A stretch of 64,000 nucleotides of DNA, from the NCBI RefSeq assembly GCF_000092905.1, contig NC_014098.1:3038001-3102000 (forward strand), given 5' to 3'. The position numbers were made by a program, and so were the translations under genes. The stretch comes from Kyrpidia tusciae DSM 2912 (lineage in GTDB: Bacteria > Bacillota > Bacilli > Kyrpidiales > Kyrpidiaceae). Every line of letters begins with the position of its first letter. Position 1 is the first letter of the stretch. This document shows positions 45,401-53,558 of this stretch, piece by piece. The notes under the pieces are model-generated. The model was given only the letters and a program-made list of their open reading frames with translations, had not been told where the DNA came from and made no database searches.

Positions 45401-46240
45401 TTGGTAAGGGCCGTTATCCACCGAGACTTCCACCGTGGGCGAAGTGGTGCCGAGTGCAGGCGTGGCCAGGCGGCCTTTGAGCGTGAGGGGCTGGGAACCC
45501 GTCACCTGGGCCTTTTGCCCGGTCCACAAGGAGGTAACCTGGCCGTCGTTACTGGTCAGCGTCACACCGAAGGGGGCCGACTTGGTGGCGGGATCGAGGA
45601 GGACCACCGACTTTTGCACGGCCACCGACCGCTGGGCGTTAGCGGCAACGATGACAACCGGGTTTTCCCCGGGGTTCAGTTTTAGGGAAGTCGTCCAGGT
45701 TTGTTTCGTCCCCACCGGCGACCCGAATACACTGGTTCCGTTCACGGTGCTCCGGGTGGCATTTTCCGTGTCGTACTGGAGACTGACCGGACTGGATTCC
45801 ACGGCGACGGTGGAATCCGAATCGATGTTCGTCCCCAGCACTTGAATATTGCTCAGGCGGGGATTGTTGAGAAAGTTGACATAATACGTTTGCGATTGCA
45901 CCTGAAGATTTCCCGAGGTGCCGAGAAAGGAAATCAGGTTCAGCCCCGGACTCAGCACGATGCCGGGAAAGGTTGCTTGATTGCCCTGAATCTGGGGATT
46001 CTCGTAGGTGTTGATCGCCTGGGAACCGTCGGGTTGCACCAGACATTTGATATCCACCACGTTGTTGAAGGTCACGGTCACATCCATGACCTTCGAATTC
46101 GTCGACAGGGCCGCATCGCTACTCGTGGGCAGATTCGCCGTCAGCGACCAACTGTCGGCCAGGGCACCCACCGGCGCCGCGGTGAGAGCCATCAGCCACA
46201 CCAGCAGCCATGCGACCCAGCGCACATTCCGCTTTTTCAT
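42449..46240 (-). CDS. Large S-layer-homology (SLH) domain surface protein
   Basis: A 1263 aa exported protein. A signal peptide (VAWLLVWLMALTAAPVGALA) is followed by about 1000 residues of repeated beta-sandwich-like modules rich in Asn, Ser, Thr and Gly (for example VSLQYDTENATRSTVNGTSV), and three SLH domains near 1060-1263 (YSYQDVASHPWAKDYLEIMY, AFNPDVPITRGEFTTMVVKM, IFRPGDPLSRQEAATMIAAA, FNPNSQLTRAEAAAIAY). SLH domains bind pyruvylated secondary wall polymers, so it is an S-layer or surface-attached protein. GGGAGGGGGAGGCC precedes ATG 46240. The stop is convergent with the chemoreceptor terminator. Confidence 0.94.
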   Translation of the reverse strand: MKKRNVRWVAWLLVWLMALTAAPVGALADSWSLTANLPTSSDAALSTNSKVMDVTVTFNNVVDIKCLVQPDGSQAINTYENPQIQGNQATFPGIVLSPGLNLISFLGTSGNLQVQSQTYYVNFLNNPRLSNIQVLGTNIDSDSTVAVESSPVSLQYDTENATRSTVNGTSVFGSPVGTKQTWTTSLKLNPGENPVVIVAANAQRSVAVQKSVVLLDPATKSAPFGVTLTSNDGQVTSLWTGQKAQVTGSQPLTLKGRLATPALGTTSPTVEVSVDNGPYQSVTSIAASGTIKEMTQWGASTPLQVWNWSLPLGTLPGSAPDHTLQVRVTVNGTTNQSGVGDYAFSYVDTTQPYWSNPAQLFGVTWAGGAVQAAQSMPVADPWTVSQAPVDMALSLNNFTGTPDFSQVTIQAKDAQGNVIANNVSATIGTLSGQPNTAVIEFGSGVLPSGDYNLVISMPGVPQDFVLHTVVQLSPMLQVEVKQAGQTLSDGAVVQKGDPVSVTVTPINFSQIPQVSGSVNGLNLALSQSGNTYQVGNVQLSEGANTFSFSAEDPVSHVRVSSTLTIYKATPSNLSITGFQAVSSADGTVLPYDATTNTYSTSSQRVDLELKVGPVGTGPNQVNRIDLYKNGQLLTTLSTNNPNTSGFTSSSLNGLTWYYQGDIVREISVDNTGTMSLRISGRDSGNGNWLGVAMPANQTTSFKVTAYSISADGRAIGQQVTQTLLVANQLKPYQVYLFNGPGSTPNKPLGDPVDLTQPVQVNQNFLDVIIATPSPADAVTINRQQAVQWKNPPGADASQWYYGVELQNLKTGLNKIAFTVQSGSANEKGTLLVNNLDQALIYGQAKAYFGKSTSISVFDKQVSLKFPRNTMLANAVSEGSEILPGDGATNDRYLLFGIADPQTGSISGPNASANGNPFAKVPDQLPAGGWAVASPVYWIDAGPKNFNTEDLGLPPFVPAGGIDPFNAGNGFVQRGGPNGGANDWMQPTKEGTLTLAYDPLIRNQEAGRLTVFYLDMSALQNGISSNPWRNIGGVVNLSSHTISVPFRHFGYYVVAKEVYSYQDVASHPWAKDYLEIMYSKGIMTNDPALVDAFNPDVPITRGEFTTMVVKMLGLPLDYDPNHRLFIDVGQATGGLYDYRYIETAARKGIVHGAGPNIFRPGDPLSRQEAATMIAAAMNLKMTDGVSAKAALSRLYGDANSVDLYAAPAVLAVSQKKIMEGSPAPGSVTTGRGRKPVMYFNPNSQLTRAEAAAIAYNVMKQLKKL

Positions 46241-46323
46241 GGCCTCCCCCTCCCTCAAAATATGTCATACTAAGCTTCAGCAGGGGAAGATCCCATCCCT
46301 GCCCGAGTGAGGAGGATCGCTCA

Positions 46324-47571
46324 GTGGCCGATCACCTGTCCCCAGATTTACCCCGGGAATCGGGAACCACCAATCGAATATGGCTGTGGGTCTGGCTCGG
46401 CGCCCTGGTGCTCGGAGTCTCTGTGGCCCTTTGGTTTTATCGGGATGAACTTTGGCGGATCCTGGACGTGATCCGGCACGCCTCGCCCACCGGGACCCTT
46501 TTGGCCGTGGCGTGCGAGACGGGGTTCCTCCTAACTTACTGGGATTTGGTGGGCCGGCTGTACCGGGCGGCGGGCACCCCAGTGCCCCGAGGGGCATTGT
46601 TTCGCCTGCTCCTTGTCTCCGGTGTCGTCGACCGGCTGCTCCCCACCGCCGGCACCAGCACCATCGCCGTCCTGGCGGTGGCCGGGGCCCGCTGGGGGGT
46701 CACTTGGGCAAGTACCTTGTGGATGATGGGCTTGTTTACTTCCCTGGGGCTGGTGGCGACTTTGTTGATTGTGGCCCTGTCGGTGGTCCTTTTGTCCACC
46801 TTTGACATTCCCTTGCCGCCCTCCATTCATCAGGCGCTGCTCGTCGGCCGGTGGGCGGCGATCGGCGGCGTGGTGCTCGGGGCGGGGTTCCTATGGACAC
46901 CGGTTCGCCGCCGGGCGGTCCGGCGAATCGTGCACTGGATCGGCGGGTTGATCCATTGGTGGAAAGCTCACGAACCCGCCTGGTGGAAGCGGTGGCGGGC
47001 CCGGCGCGGGCACCGGATGAGCACGGGTGCCCCAAATCCCGGGGCCACGGGACTTCTCGGCGAGATCTCTCCGGCCCGGGCCACCTCGGCCCCGCCCTCC
47101 TCCGAGGCACCCCGCCGGCGGCGCAGAATCTGGGACCCGGAGGAGCGGTTTCGCGCCTTTGAGGCCACTTGGGAGCGAATACGACGAGAACCCGGACTGT
47201 GGGGCGCTGCGCTGGCCGAGAATCTTTTGCTCTACGTGCTGCGGATCGGTACCCTGGCTGCCTTCATATCGGCCTTGCACATTTCGCTGCCCTGGCACCA
47301 CTTGATCGCCGGATATGGCCTTGTGGTCCTTCTGGTCAACTTGTCGGCCCTGCCCTTTTCCCTGGGGATCTTTGAAGTGTCCATGGCCGCCCTGTACCAC
47401 TGGTTGGGCGTCCCCTGGCCCCAGTCCTGGGCGCTGACCTTGGCGTATCGGGGGATCACCTTCTGGTTGCCGATTCCTCTCGGGCTGTTGGCCATGGTGA
47501 GGTGGCCCGGTCAGCCGCCGTCCCCGGGTCCAAGACCTTGTCGAAACGCCGGGGAGACGTCGGAGCAGTGA
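46324..47571 (+). CDS. LPG-synthase-like (UPF0104/AglD2) membrane protein
   Basis: A 415 aa protein with seven or eight membrane segments (WLWVWLGALVLGVSVALWFY, LWMMGLFTSLGLVATLLIVA, HLIAGYGLVVLLVNLSALPF). The family includes the flippase part of MprF and flippase-like proteins of unknown substrate. Hallmark residues are seen in LLVSGVVDRLLPTAGTSTIA and NLSALPFSLGIFEVSMAALY. A charged, Pro/Arg-rich loop of about 100 residues (near 205-305) is longer than usual. The GTG at 46324 follows GAGGAGGATCGCTCA. The lysyl-transfer domain is absent. It is followed by the patatin gene 30 bp later, a possible lipid-related operon. Confidence 0.88.
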   Translation: MADHLSPDLPRESGTTNRIWLWVWLGALVLGVSVALWFYRDELWRILDVIRHASPTGTLLAVACETGFLLTYWDLVGRLYRAAGTPVPRGALFRLLLVSGVVDRLLPTAGTSTIAVLAVAGARWGVTWASTLWMMGLFTSLGLVATLLIVALSVVLLSTFDIPLPPSIHQALLVGRWAAIGGVVLGAGFLWTPVRRRAVRRIVHWIGGLIHWWKAHEPAWWKRWRARRGHRMSTGAPNPGATGLLGEISPARATSAPPSSEAPRRRRRIWDPEERFRAFEATWERIRREPGLWGAALAENLLLYVLRIGTLAAFISALHISLPWHHLIAGYGLVVLLVNLSALPFSLGIFEVSMAALYHWLGVPWPQSWALTLAYRGITFWLPIPLGLLAMVRWPGQPPSPGPRPCRNAGETSEQ

Positions 47572-47601
47572 GCCTCGAAACGGAAAAGGCGGTGAAGTAA
47601 A

Positions 47602-48573
47602 GTGAAAGCGGTGGGTTTGGCGTTGTCGGGCGGTGCGGCGGCGTCGGCGGCCCATGTCGGGGTCATACGGGCTTTCGAAGAAGCCGGGTATGTCATCACC
47701 CATATGTCGGGCACCTCGGGAGGCGCCCTGGTCGCCGGGCTGTGGGCCGCCGGGTACGGCGGTCGGGAGTTGAGGCATCTACTCGATCGCTTGGAGCGGC
47801 GGCATTTTGACGTGGACTGGAAAAGCCTGGCCAGGCGGCGGCTCCTTCGCCATCGAGGAGAATGGCTGGGTTTTTTTCGAGCATCCCGTTTGGAACGATG
47901 GCTCGCCTCTCTCACGGATTTTCGTCAGGTGCGGGATCTTCTTCGTCCCGTCGCGCTCCCCGCCGTGGATCTCACCCGGGGACGGGAAGTGATCTTCGCG
48001 TCCCGCCCCCTTGGTGACGTGCGGCCCCCTAACGGGTCATCGGAGGACGTACCGGGTCATGGGACGGACGAGACCGCCTTCGAACCGACAACGGAAAGGC
48101 AGACCAAAGAGGCCGATGGGGCTGAATCGACCCTTCGCGGACCAGGGGGTTTGCACTGGGAGGTTATTCAAGATATTCCGGCTTCGCTCGCCCTTCTGGC
48201 CAGTTCAGCCGTACCGGTGATTTTTCAACCGATGGTATGGAAAGATCGGGTTTTCGTGGATGGGGGACTGCTCGACAATTGTCCCGTGGCTCCCCTCCGG
48301 GCGCTCGGGGCCCCGGCGGCGGTGGCGGTGGATCTCGTCAGCCCTTGGGGTTGGCGGCCTCAGCGGCGGTTCGACGGCCCGATATCCATCCTGTTTCGCT
48401 CCGTGAACGTCATGTTGGCCCATCAGAGCCGTACGGCTCACCTCGCCGCCGATTGGGTCATCCATCCCGAAATCCCCCCCATCGCCGTGAACGACTTCCG
48501 TCGCCTGGGCGAAGTCGCCGATGCGGCTTATGAATGGACCTGTCGAACTTTGGAGAAACGGCGAGAAGGATAA
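47602..48573 (+). CDS. Patatin-like phospholipase
   Basis: A 323 aa acyl hydrolase. AVGLALSGGAAASAAHVGVI provides the oxyanion region, HMSGTSGGALVAGLWAAGY the G-x-S-x-G nucleophile elbow, and VFVDGGLLDNCPV the catalytic Asp of the Ser-Asp dyad. It resembles bacterial RssA/NTE-type phospholipases. A variable insert (about 135-180) is Glu/Thr-rich. The GTG start follows AAAGGCGGTGAAGTAAA. It lies 30 bp after the LPG-synthase-like gene, suggesting joint action on membrane lipids. Confidence 0.92.
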   Translation: MKAVGLALSGGAAASAAHVGVIRAFEEAGYVITHMSGTSGGALVAGLWAAGYGGRELRHLLDRLERRHFDVDWKSLARRRLLRHRGEWLGFFRASRLERWLASLTDFRQVRDLLRPVALPAVDLTRGREVIFASRPLGDVRPPNGSSEDVPGHGTDETAFEPTTERQTKEADGAESTLRGPGGLHWEVIQDIPASLALLASSAVPVIFQPMVWKDRVFVDGGLLDNCPVAPLRALGAPAAVAVDLVSPWGWRPQRRFDGPISILFRSVNVMLAHQSRTAHLAADWVIHPEIPPIAVNDFRRLGEVADAAYEWTCRTLEKRREG

Positions 48574-48650
48574 CGGATATTCTTCCCCCAAGGCGCATAT
48601 AATGATACATTGAGTGTGGAGATAGGTTTGTGTTCAGCGAGGTGACGAAT

Positions 48651-49685
48651 ATGCCGGGGAATTGGGACAAAACTGAGTGGGGATTTCGCCTCTGTCAGGT
48701 ATTGGAGATTCGCTACCCCATCCTGGAAGGGGGGTTGGCCCACGTCGGGAATGGCCGGTTGGCGGCGGCGATATCGGAAGCCGGGGGGTTCGGCCAGGTG
48801 GGATCGGCGGGGCGCAGCCCGGAACAGTTTGCCGAAGAGATTACATTGGCCGCGTCTTTGACCACAAAGCCCTTTGGTGTGAACATTCCCATCAGCGAAC
48901 GAAAAGATAACCGCCCTTATTTTGACGTTATCCATCAACATCGCCGCGCCATCGCTGCGGTGAGCTTATCGGCGGGCAATCCCCGACCTCTCATTCCGCA
49001 ATTGAAAGAAATGGGACTTCGGGTGATCGTGCTCACCTCCACCGTGTCCCAGGCGCTGAAGGCGGCCGAGGGGGGAGCCGACGTCGTGGTGTGCGAAGGG
49101 TTTGAAGCGGGCGGCCACAACGGCCCGGCGGAAATCACGACGATGGCGCTCGTTCCCCAGGTGGTGCGGGCTCTCCGGGAGAGGGGCCGGGATGTGCCGG
49201 TGGCGGCGGCGGGGGGGATTGCGTCGGGGGAACAGATGGCGGCGGCTCTCATGCTCGGCGCCGACGGGGTCCAGATCGGCACGCTGTTTGTCGCCACGGA
49301 GGAATGTGAAGCCCACCCGGCCTATAAGCGCACCCTGGTGGAGGCCGGCGATGAAGCGACGGTGGTCATCGAACGGAGTCAGGGGCGGGTCACCCGGGTG
49401 TTGCGGAGTCCTTTTACAGAGAGAATTCTCGATCTGGAGAAACGGCGACCGTCTATGGAAGAGTTGTTGCCCTTCATCGTGGGGAAGAGCAACCGGATTG
49501 CGGCCATTGAAGGGCATATGGATGAAGGGTATGTCAACGCCGGCCAGGGAGTGGGACTGATTCACTCGGTCCGGTCCGCCGGGGAGGTGGTGCGGGACCT
49601 GGCGGCAGAGGCTGCCCGGGTGTTGCGCAGGGGTCCCACGTGGGCCCAATGGCTGGAAGGGGTCGACGGGGTTCGCTCAGTATGA
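48651..49685 (+). CDS. Nitronate monooxygenase / FabK-like flavoprotein
   Basis: A 344 aa FMN-binding TIM-barrel protein. RYPILEGGLAHVGNGRLAAA, FGVNIPISE, DVVVCEGFEAGGHNG (catalytic-His segment), PVAAAGGIASGEQMAAALML and GADGVQIGTLFVATEECEAH are the 2-nitropropane dioxygenase/FabK motifs. It may oxidise nitronates or, as FabK, reduce enoyl-ACP; the sequence does not decide. ATG 48651 has AGGTG six bases upstream and is preferred over the GTG at 48630. It is followed 28 bp later by the NYN-domain gene. Confidence 0.9.
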   Translation: MPGNWDKTEWGFRLCQVLEIRYPILEGGLAHVGNGRLAAAISEAGGFGQVGSAGRSPEQFAEEITLAASLTTKPFGVNIPISERKDNRPYFDVIHQHRRAIAAVSLSAGNPRPLIPQLKEMGLRVIVLTSTVSQALKAAEGGADVVVCEGFEAGGHNGPAEITTMALVPQVVRALRERGRDVPVAAAGGIASGEQMAAALMLGADGVQIGTLFVATEECEAHPAYKRTLVEAGDEATVVIERSQGRVTRVLRSPFTERILDLEKRRPSMEELLPFIVGKSNRIAAIEGHMDEGYVNAGQGVGLIHSVRSAGEVVRDLAAEAARVLRRGPTWAQWLEGVDGVRSV

Positions 49686-49713
49686 AGGCATACGACGTAT
49701 TCTGGAGGGGATT

Positions 49714-50607
49714 GTGGTGGAACGCAATAGTTTGGCATGGGTCCATTGGGAGCAGTTAGGGGAAATCGTGCACCGAGGTGTGGGGAAAGAACTGGATTTT
49801 GACCAATTGTCTCGGGTGATTAAGGAGATCTGCAGCCTGCAGGGCCACTGGTGCGGAACGTTGGCCTATGGGGATTTTGACCGCGGAGATTACGGATTGC
49901 AGACCCGGCTGCTTCAGGTCGGGATTCAGCCCCGGCACGTGGCCGCCCGGGAGGCAGGAGAATTGCACCGGGACGCCGTCGCCCTGGAGTTGTCCCTGGA
50001 TGCGCTCGAAAGTGTACATACGCTCCCCCACATCACCGATCATTTGTTTGTGGGCGGAGACATCAGCTGGGTGCCGCTTTTCCGCAGGTTGACCCAGCAC
50101 GGGAAACATATTCATTTATGTGGCTTTCAAAGTTATACTCACCGGGCGCTGCGGGAATGGGCGGAGACCTTCACCGCCCTGGACCACCGGGAGGAAATCA
50201 CCCGGGACCGGATTCGGGAAGCGGGGCCGCAGATCTCCGAAGGGGATCTGGAACAGGTCATTCACGTCCTGGCTGGAATGCAGGAACGGCTTCCCTTTGT
50301 GGGGTTTGGTTTGTTGCAGCGGGAGCTGACCCGGCGCTACCCTTACCGCTTCGGGTTTGAAGACATTCTGAACGCGGCGAAGAACGAAGGGATTCTTGAG
50401 GTCTACAAAGTGCCGAATCCGAACAACCCAGATTTTCCTACCACCGCCGTGCGCCTGAATCGGGAGCATCCTTTGGTGCGGGAGACCTTGGGGGCGGAGG
50501 CACTCAACACTTTAGAAGAGCTGCGGGGATTCGAGGAGGGGACGGAAAGTCCGGACGAAGACTATATGGATGCAGACCCGGGGGAATTCGATCAACGGGA
50601 CGACTGA
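49714..50607 (+). CDS. NYN-domain protein with altered catalytic residues and C-terminal winged helix
   Basis: A 297 aa protein. Residues 6-160 follow the LabA/DUF88 NYN (PIN-like) fold: LAWVHWEQLGEIVHRG, TLAYGDFDRGDYGLQTRLLQ, HRDAVALELSLDALES, DHLFVGGDISWVPLFRRLTQ, KHIHLCGF. Active members have I-D-x-E-N at the first strand and G-D-x-D-F at the fourth; here these are V-H-W-E-Q and G-D-I-S-W, so two acidic metal ligands are missing and the nuclease may be inactive. Residues 175-260 resemble an OST-HTH/LOTUS-type RNA-binding winged helix (LLQRELTRRYPYRFGFEDIL). An acidic tail follows. The GTG follows GGAGGGGATT. Confidence 0.8.
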   Translation: MVERNSLAWVHWEQLGEIVHRGVGKELDFDQLSRVIKEICSLQGHWCGTLAYGDFDRGDYGLQTRLLQVGIQPRHVAAREAGELHRDAVALELSLDALESVHTLPHITDHLFVGGDISWVPLFRRLTQHGKHIHLCGFQSYTHRALREWAETFTALDHREEITRDRIREAGPQISEGDLEQVIHVLAGMQERLPFVGFGLLQRELTRRYPYRFGFEDILNAAKNEGILEVYKVPNPNNPDFPTTAVRLNREHPLVRETLGAEALNTLEELRGFEEGTESPDEDYMDADPGEFDQRDD

Positions 50608-50748
50608 AACCCTTGGGTCGGCAGCGCGTGCCCTGTCCTGCCGGTGAGCGACCAAGGCGAGCGGGCCGGCGCGGCCGCGCCGGTGCCAGCTCCGGAAATC
50701 CGGAAAAATGGCCATTGTTACGCCCGGCCGGCCGGCCCCGGTTCGCCG

Positions 50749-50937
50749 TTACGGCGCTGTGGCCCGGATCCGCCGCCAAGGCGGCCAGGGCCACAGCGCC
50801 CAGTCATCTTTGGTGAAAGCTTTCGTTCCCCCTTTATCAAATGTAACCAACACCGTTCCGGCGGAAGATGAAAGGACCCGCCCTTTTCCATAACGGAGGT
50901 GCCAAATCCGATCCCCGTCATCAAAATATTTGATCAC
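50749..50937 (-). CDS. Small Tudor/KOW-like domain protein
   Basis: A 62 aa protein (VIKYFDDGDRIWHLRYGKGR, VLSSSAGTVLVTFDKGGTKA, FTKDDWALWP). The order of beta strands and the G-D-x-x-W/V-H-x-x-Y/F-G-x-G pattern resemble the Tudor-like C-terminal domain of PcrA/UvrD helicases, which contacts RNA polymerase. The GTG at 50937 has GGGGGGAGAGTCC upstream; a longer start at 50964 overlaps that site. Its last codons overlap a strong inverted repeat. Function unknown. Confidence 0.65.
   Translation of the reverse strand: MIKYFDDGDRIWHLRYGKGRVLSSSAGTVLVTFDKGGTKAFTKDDWALWPWPPWRRIRATAP
50753..50800. repeat. 13 bp perfect inverted repeat at the end of convergent genes
   Basis: GGCGCTGTGGCCC (50753-50765) and GGGCCACAGCGCC (50788-50800) enclose a second small hairpin (CCGCC/GGCGG). 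It overlaps the 3' end of the small Tudor-like gene, with no T tract. A second weaker hairpin (CCTTGG...CCAAGG) lies at about 50613-50662. Probably a bidirectional transcription stop or RNA-stability element. Confidence 0.55.
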
Positions 50938-51158
50938 GGACTCTCCCCCCTTTGCTTGCACCATCAGGTATGTACCGGGCCCGGTCGAACTATGCGCCAG
51001 GTTTCGAGACTGGTCGAATGCGATCAGAAAAAGTCGAAAGTCTGTCTATTTCAATATATAGCCTTCGCCGACAAACCGTTGTATAATACCTGCGTATGCA
51101 CGCGGCAAGACACTACTCGCGCATCTGGCCATTTTTTGATGTAAGGAGGGAATTATGC

Positions 51159-51341
51159 ATGTTGGTGGTGGCGGACCAGATCAGCCGGCTTCGGGCCGAA
51201 TTGGTCCAGTTGTTCGAACAGTGCAATGGAAGTTTAAGCGATCCTCAGATGGTGAGAAAAAGCCAACAGCTCGACCATCTGGTGGTGTTCGCTCAAAGGA
51301 TGCGCCTCGAAGAACACAATCAGCAATGTATCGCGACCTGA
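51159..51341 (+). CDS. Spo0E-like aspartyl-phosphate phosphatase
   Basis: A 60 aa helical hairpin protein. ISRLRAELVQLFEQCNGSLS and DPQMVRKSQQLDHLVVFAQR contain the Spo0E signature (S-Q-x-L-D). Such proteins dephosphorylate Spo0A~P and delay sporulation. ATG 51159 follows AAGGAGGGAATTATGC; an out-of-frame ATG at 51155 gives no known protein. A TATAAT at about 51082-51087 may be the -10 of its promoter. Confidence 0.9.
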   Translation: MLVVADQISRLRAELVQLFEQCNGSLSDPQMVRKSQQLDHLVVFAQRMRLEEHNQQCIAT

Positions 51342-51771
51342 GGCGAATGTTGGCACAGGGGATCGAGACGCCCGACCTATCTCGACCAAAACAGCCATGG
51401 CGCGACCCGGAGGTCGAAATCCGGTACGTGGCGACGGTGCTTCCTTTGGTCGTTGTTCATCGACTGGTCCGCTGATTGTCCTGAGAGATTCCGGTTCCGC
51501 CCACGAACCGGGCTCCGAGTTCCTGCGATACATATGCCTTATGCGGGCATGTCGTCCGTCGGCAGGCGAGGCCAAGGGCACAGGAGGTGTCAGGAGCTTC
51601 AACCAAACAGTCGTTGTCATGGGAAAACAAGGGCGAGGGAGCGACGCAATCTTAAAGGCGTGACGCGGGTGGGCAGTCAATTCGGCAATCAGTTCGGCGG
51701 ATGTCGGCCAAAGACCGGCACCGCCGTTTTTGTCGCCCTGCCGGCATGCCGATAGAGACAATAAGGATGGG
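51342..51771. other. Intergenic region without recognised features
   Basis: About 430 bp between the Spo0E-like gene and the P-loop kinase gene. Short ORFs on both strands have no family resemblance or ribosome sites. Nothing structured was noticed. Confidence 0.4.
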
Positions 51772-52323
51772 GTGAAGACGGTGAAGGCGGCGATGCGACC
51801 TGGAACGTCGATCTTGATCGTGGGGGCCATGGGGGTCGGAAAGACGACCACTGCCCGAGTTCTGGAGCAAAACTACGGATACCGCAGGTATTCTCTGGCC
51901 GAGCCGATCCATCGGGTGGTGGAGACAGCGTTCCCTTGGCTGAAAGATGAAGCCAAATCGATCCGCCGGACTTACTTGCAGAGAACCGGCGCGTTTTTGC
52001 GCAGCTTCGTGCCCAATCCGATTCTCCGACATGCGGAGGCGGCGTTAGAGAACAGCACTGGCCCCCTGGTCATCGACGACGGGCGGACGGTGGAAGAGGC
52101 GGAGTGGGCGAGAGAACGGGGCATGGCGGTGGTGGTCCTGACCTGTGAAGACGATGAACGCCGCCGGCGGCTTTTGGCCCGGGACGGGGCGCTCCCCGGC
52201 CCCATCGCCTTTAAAGATGCCACCGAGCAGGAGTGGACCCGGGTTCAGGCACCCCGGGTGGATACCACCCATCTCAGCCCTGCCGAAGCTGCCCTGGCCC
52301 TTCTGGCCGCCATCGATCTCTAA
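51772..52323 (+). CDS. P-loop nucleotide/nucleoside kinase-like protein
   Basis: About 183 aa. A Walker A motif (ILIVGAMGVGKTTTARVLEQ) opens the fold; LVIDDGRTVEEAEWARERGM and VVVLTCEDDERRRRLLARDG resemble the Walker B strand and LID-like region of (deoxy)nucleoside-monophosphate kinases and dephospho-CoA kinase. The substrate cannot be told. GTG 51772 follows AAGGATGGG; GTG 51781 is equally possible. Confidence 0.75.
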   Translation: MKTVKAAMRPGTSILIVGAMGVGKTTTARVLEQNYGYRRYSLAEPIHRVVETAFPWLKDEAKSIRRTYLQRTGAFLRSFVPNPILRHAEAALENSTGPLVIDDGRTVEEAEWARERGMAVVVLTCEDDERRRRLLARDGALPGPIAFKDATEQEWTRVQAPRVDTTHLSPAEAALALLAAIDL

Positions 52324-52430
52324 GGGGCCACGGCGGCAGATCGAACGAGCTCCAGGTCGGACGAGTTCCAAAGTGGAGGCTCCCCCCGTCCCCCGAGGTG
52401 GAGAATCCTCATCCATCGATCCTTTGGCCG

Positions 52431-53558
52431 TCAAACGTACCGCCGGGGAACCCGCTTTCCGATCCCACAAAGAATCTCGTACGAAATGGTATCAAGCAGG
52501 CGGGCGTGATCGTCGGCGGTCCAGCTCTCGTCCCCGTCATCGCCGAGCACTGTCACCACATCCCCGGAGCGTGCCTCGGGAATGTTCGTAAGATCGACCA
52601 TGGTCTGGTCCATGCACACTCGCCCCACAATGGGCGCCCGCCGGCCGTGGACCAGCATGTACCCCGCATTGGACAATCCCCGGCGCAGCCCGTCCCCGTA
52701 CCCCACCGCCACCGTACCGATGCGCCGGCGGGCGGGAGCGCGGTACGTACAGCCATAACTGATCGCCGCGCCAGGCTCCACCCATTTGACATACACCAGG
52801 CGGGCCATCCAGCGCAGGGCCGGGCGGAGTACAACGGACCCCTTCCACCCCGGATTGGGCAGGTAGCCGTACAGCCCGATCCCCACCCGGAGGGCGTCGT
52901 AGTGGGCTTCGGGCAAACTGAGAGCCGCCGCCGTATTGGCCGCGTGAATGAGCGGGGGGCGCATGCCCTGGCTCTCCAAAGATTTGACCCAGCGGTCAAA
53001 TCGTTTCCACTGGCCCCGGGCATGGGTGAGATCTTCGGCGTCCGCCGCGGCAAAATGGGTAAAGGTGCCCCGGATCTCCACTTCGGGCACCCTGTTGAGC
53101 TCGGCCGCCCACTTCAGCGCCTGGTCCATATCCCGCCAACCGATGCGGCCCATGCCCGTGTCGATTTTGATGTGCACACCGGCCCGTTTGTGCACTTCCC
53201 TGGCCGCCGCGGCCAATGGGGGGATGTGGGCGGGATCGAACACCGCCACCTCGAGATCCCCCGCCACCAGCTCCCGGGCCGTTCCGGGGTCGATCCACCC
53301 GAGGATCAGGATGGGAACGCGAATCCCCGCTTTCCGCAGGGCGAGCCCTTCCTCCAACCGGGCCACCGCCAGGCGCCGGGCACCGGCCTCCAAGGCCGCT
53401 TTGGCCACCGGTACCGCGCCGTGCCCGTAGCCATCCGCCTTCACCACCGCCATGATCTCCGCATCCCGGGTCAACTGGCGAAAGGATGCGACATTGTGAC
53501 GGATGGCGGATAAATCCACCTCAGCCCAGGTGAGCGCCCCGTCTTCAAACCCGTTCAT
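52431..53558 (-). CDS. alr: Alanine racemase
   Basis: A 375 aa PLP enzyme interconverting L- and D-alanine for peptidoglycan. The PLP lysine is K40 in MAVVKADGYGHGA, and the catalytic Tyr lies in AISYGCTYRAPARRR, with GRVCMDQTMVDLT and the C-terminal YEILCGIGKRVPRRYV. In spore formers Alr can also be spore-associated, limiting early L-Ala germination. The start overlaps the panE stop by 4 bp (ATGA). Confidence 0.96.
   Translation of the reverse strand: MNGFEDGALTWAEVDLSAIRHNVASFRQLTRDAEIMAVVKADGYGHGAVPVAKAALEAGARRLAVARLEEGLALRKAGIRVPILILGWIDPGTARELVAGDLEVAVFDPAHIPPLAAAAREVHKRAGVHIKIDTGMGRIGWRDMDQALKWAAELNRVPEVEIRGTFTHFAAADAEDLTHARGQWKRFDRWVKSLESQGMRPPLIHAANTAAALSLPEAHYDALRVGIGLYGYLPNPGWKGSVVLRPALRWMARLVYVKWVEPGAAISYGCTYRAPARRRIGTVAVGYGDGLRRGLSNAGYMLVHGRRAPIVGRVCMDQTMVDLTNIPEARSGDVVTVLGDDGDESWTADDHARLLDTISYEILCGIGKRVPRRYV

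Noticed and set aside
51342-51771. Overlapping ORFs of 88-205 codons after the Spo0E-like gene
   Set aside because: They are shadows or antisense to the kinase gene, with no conserved motifs.
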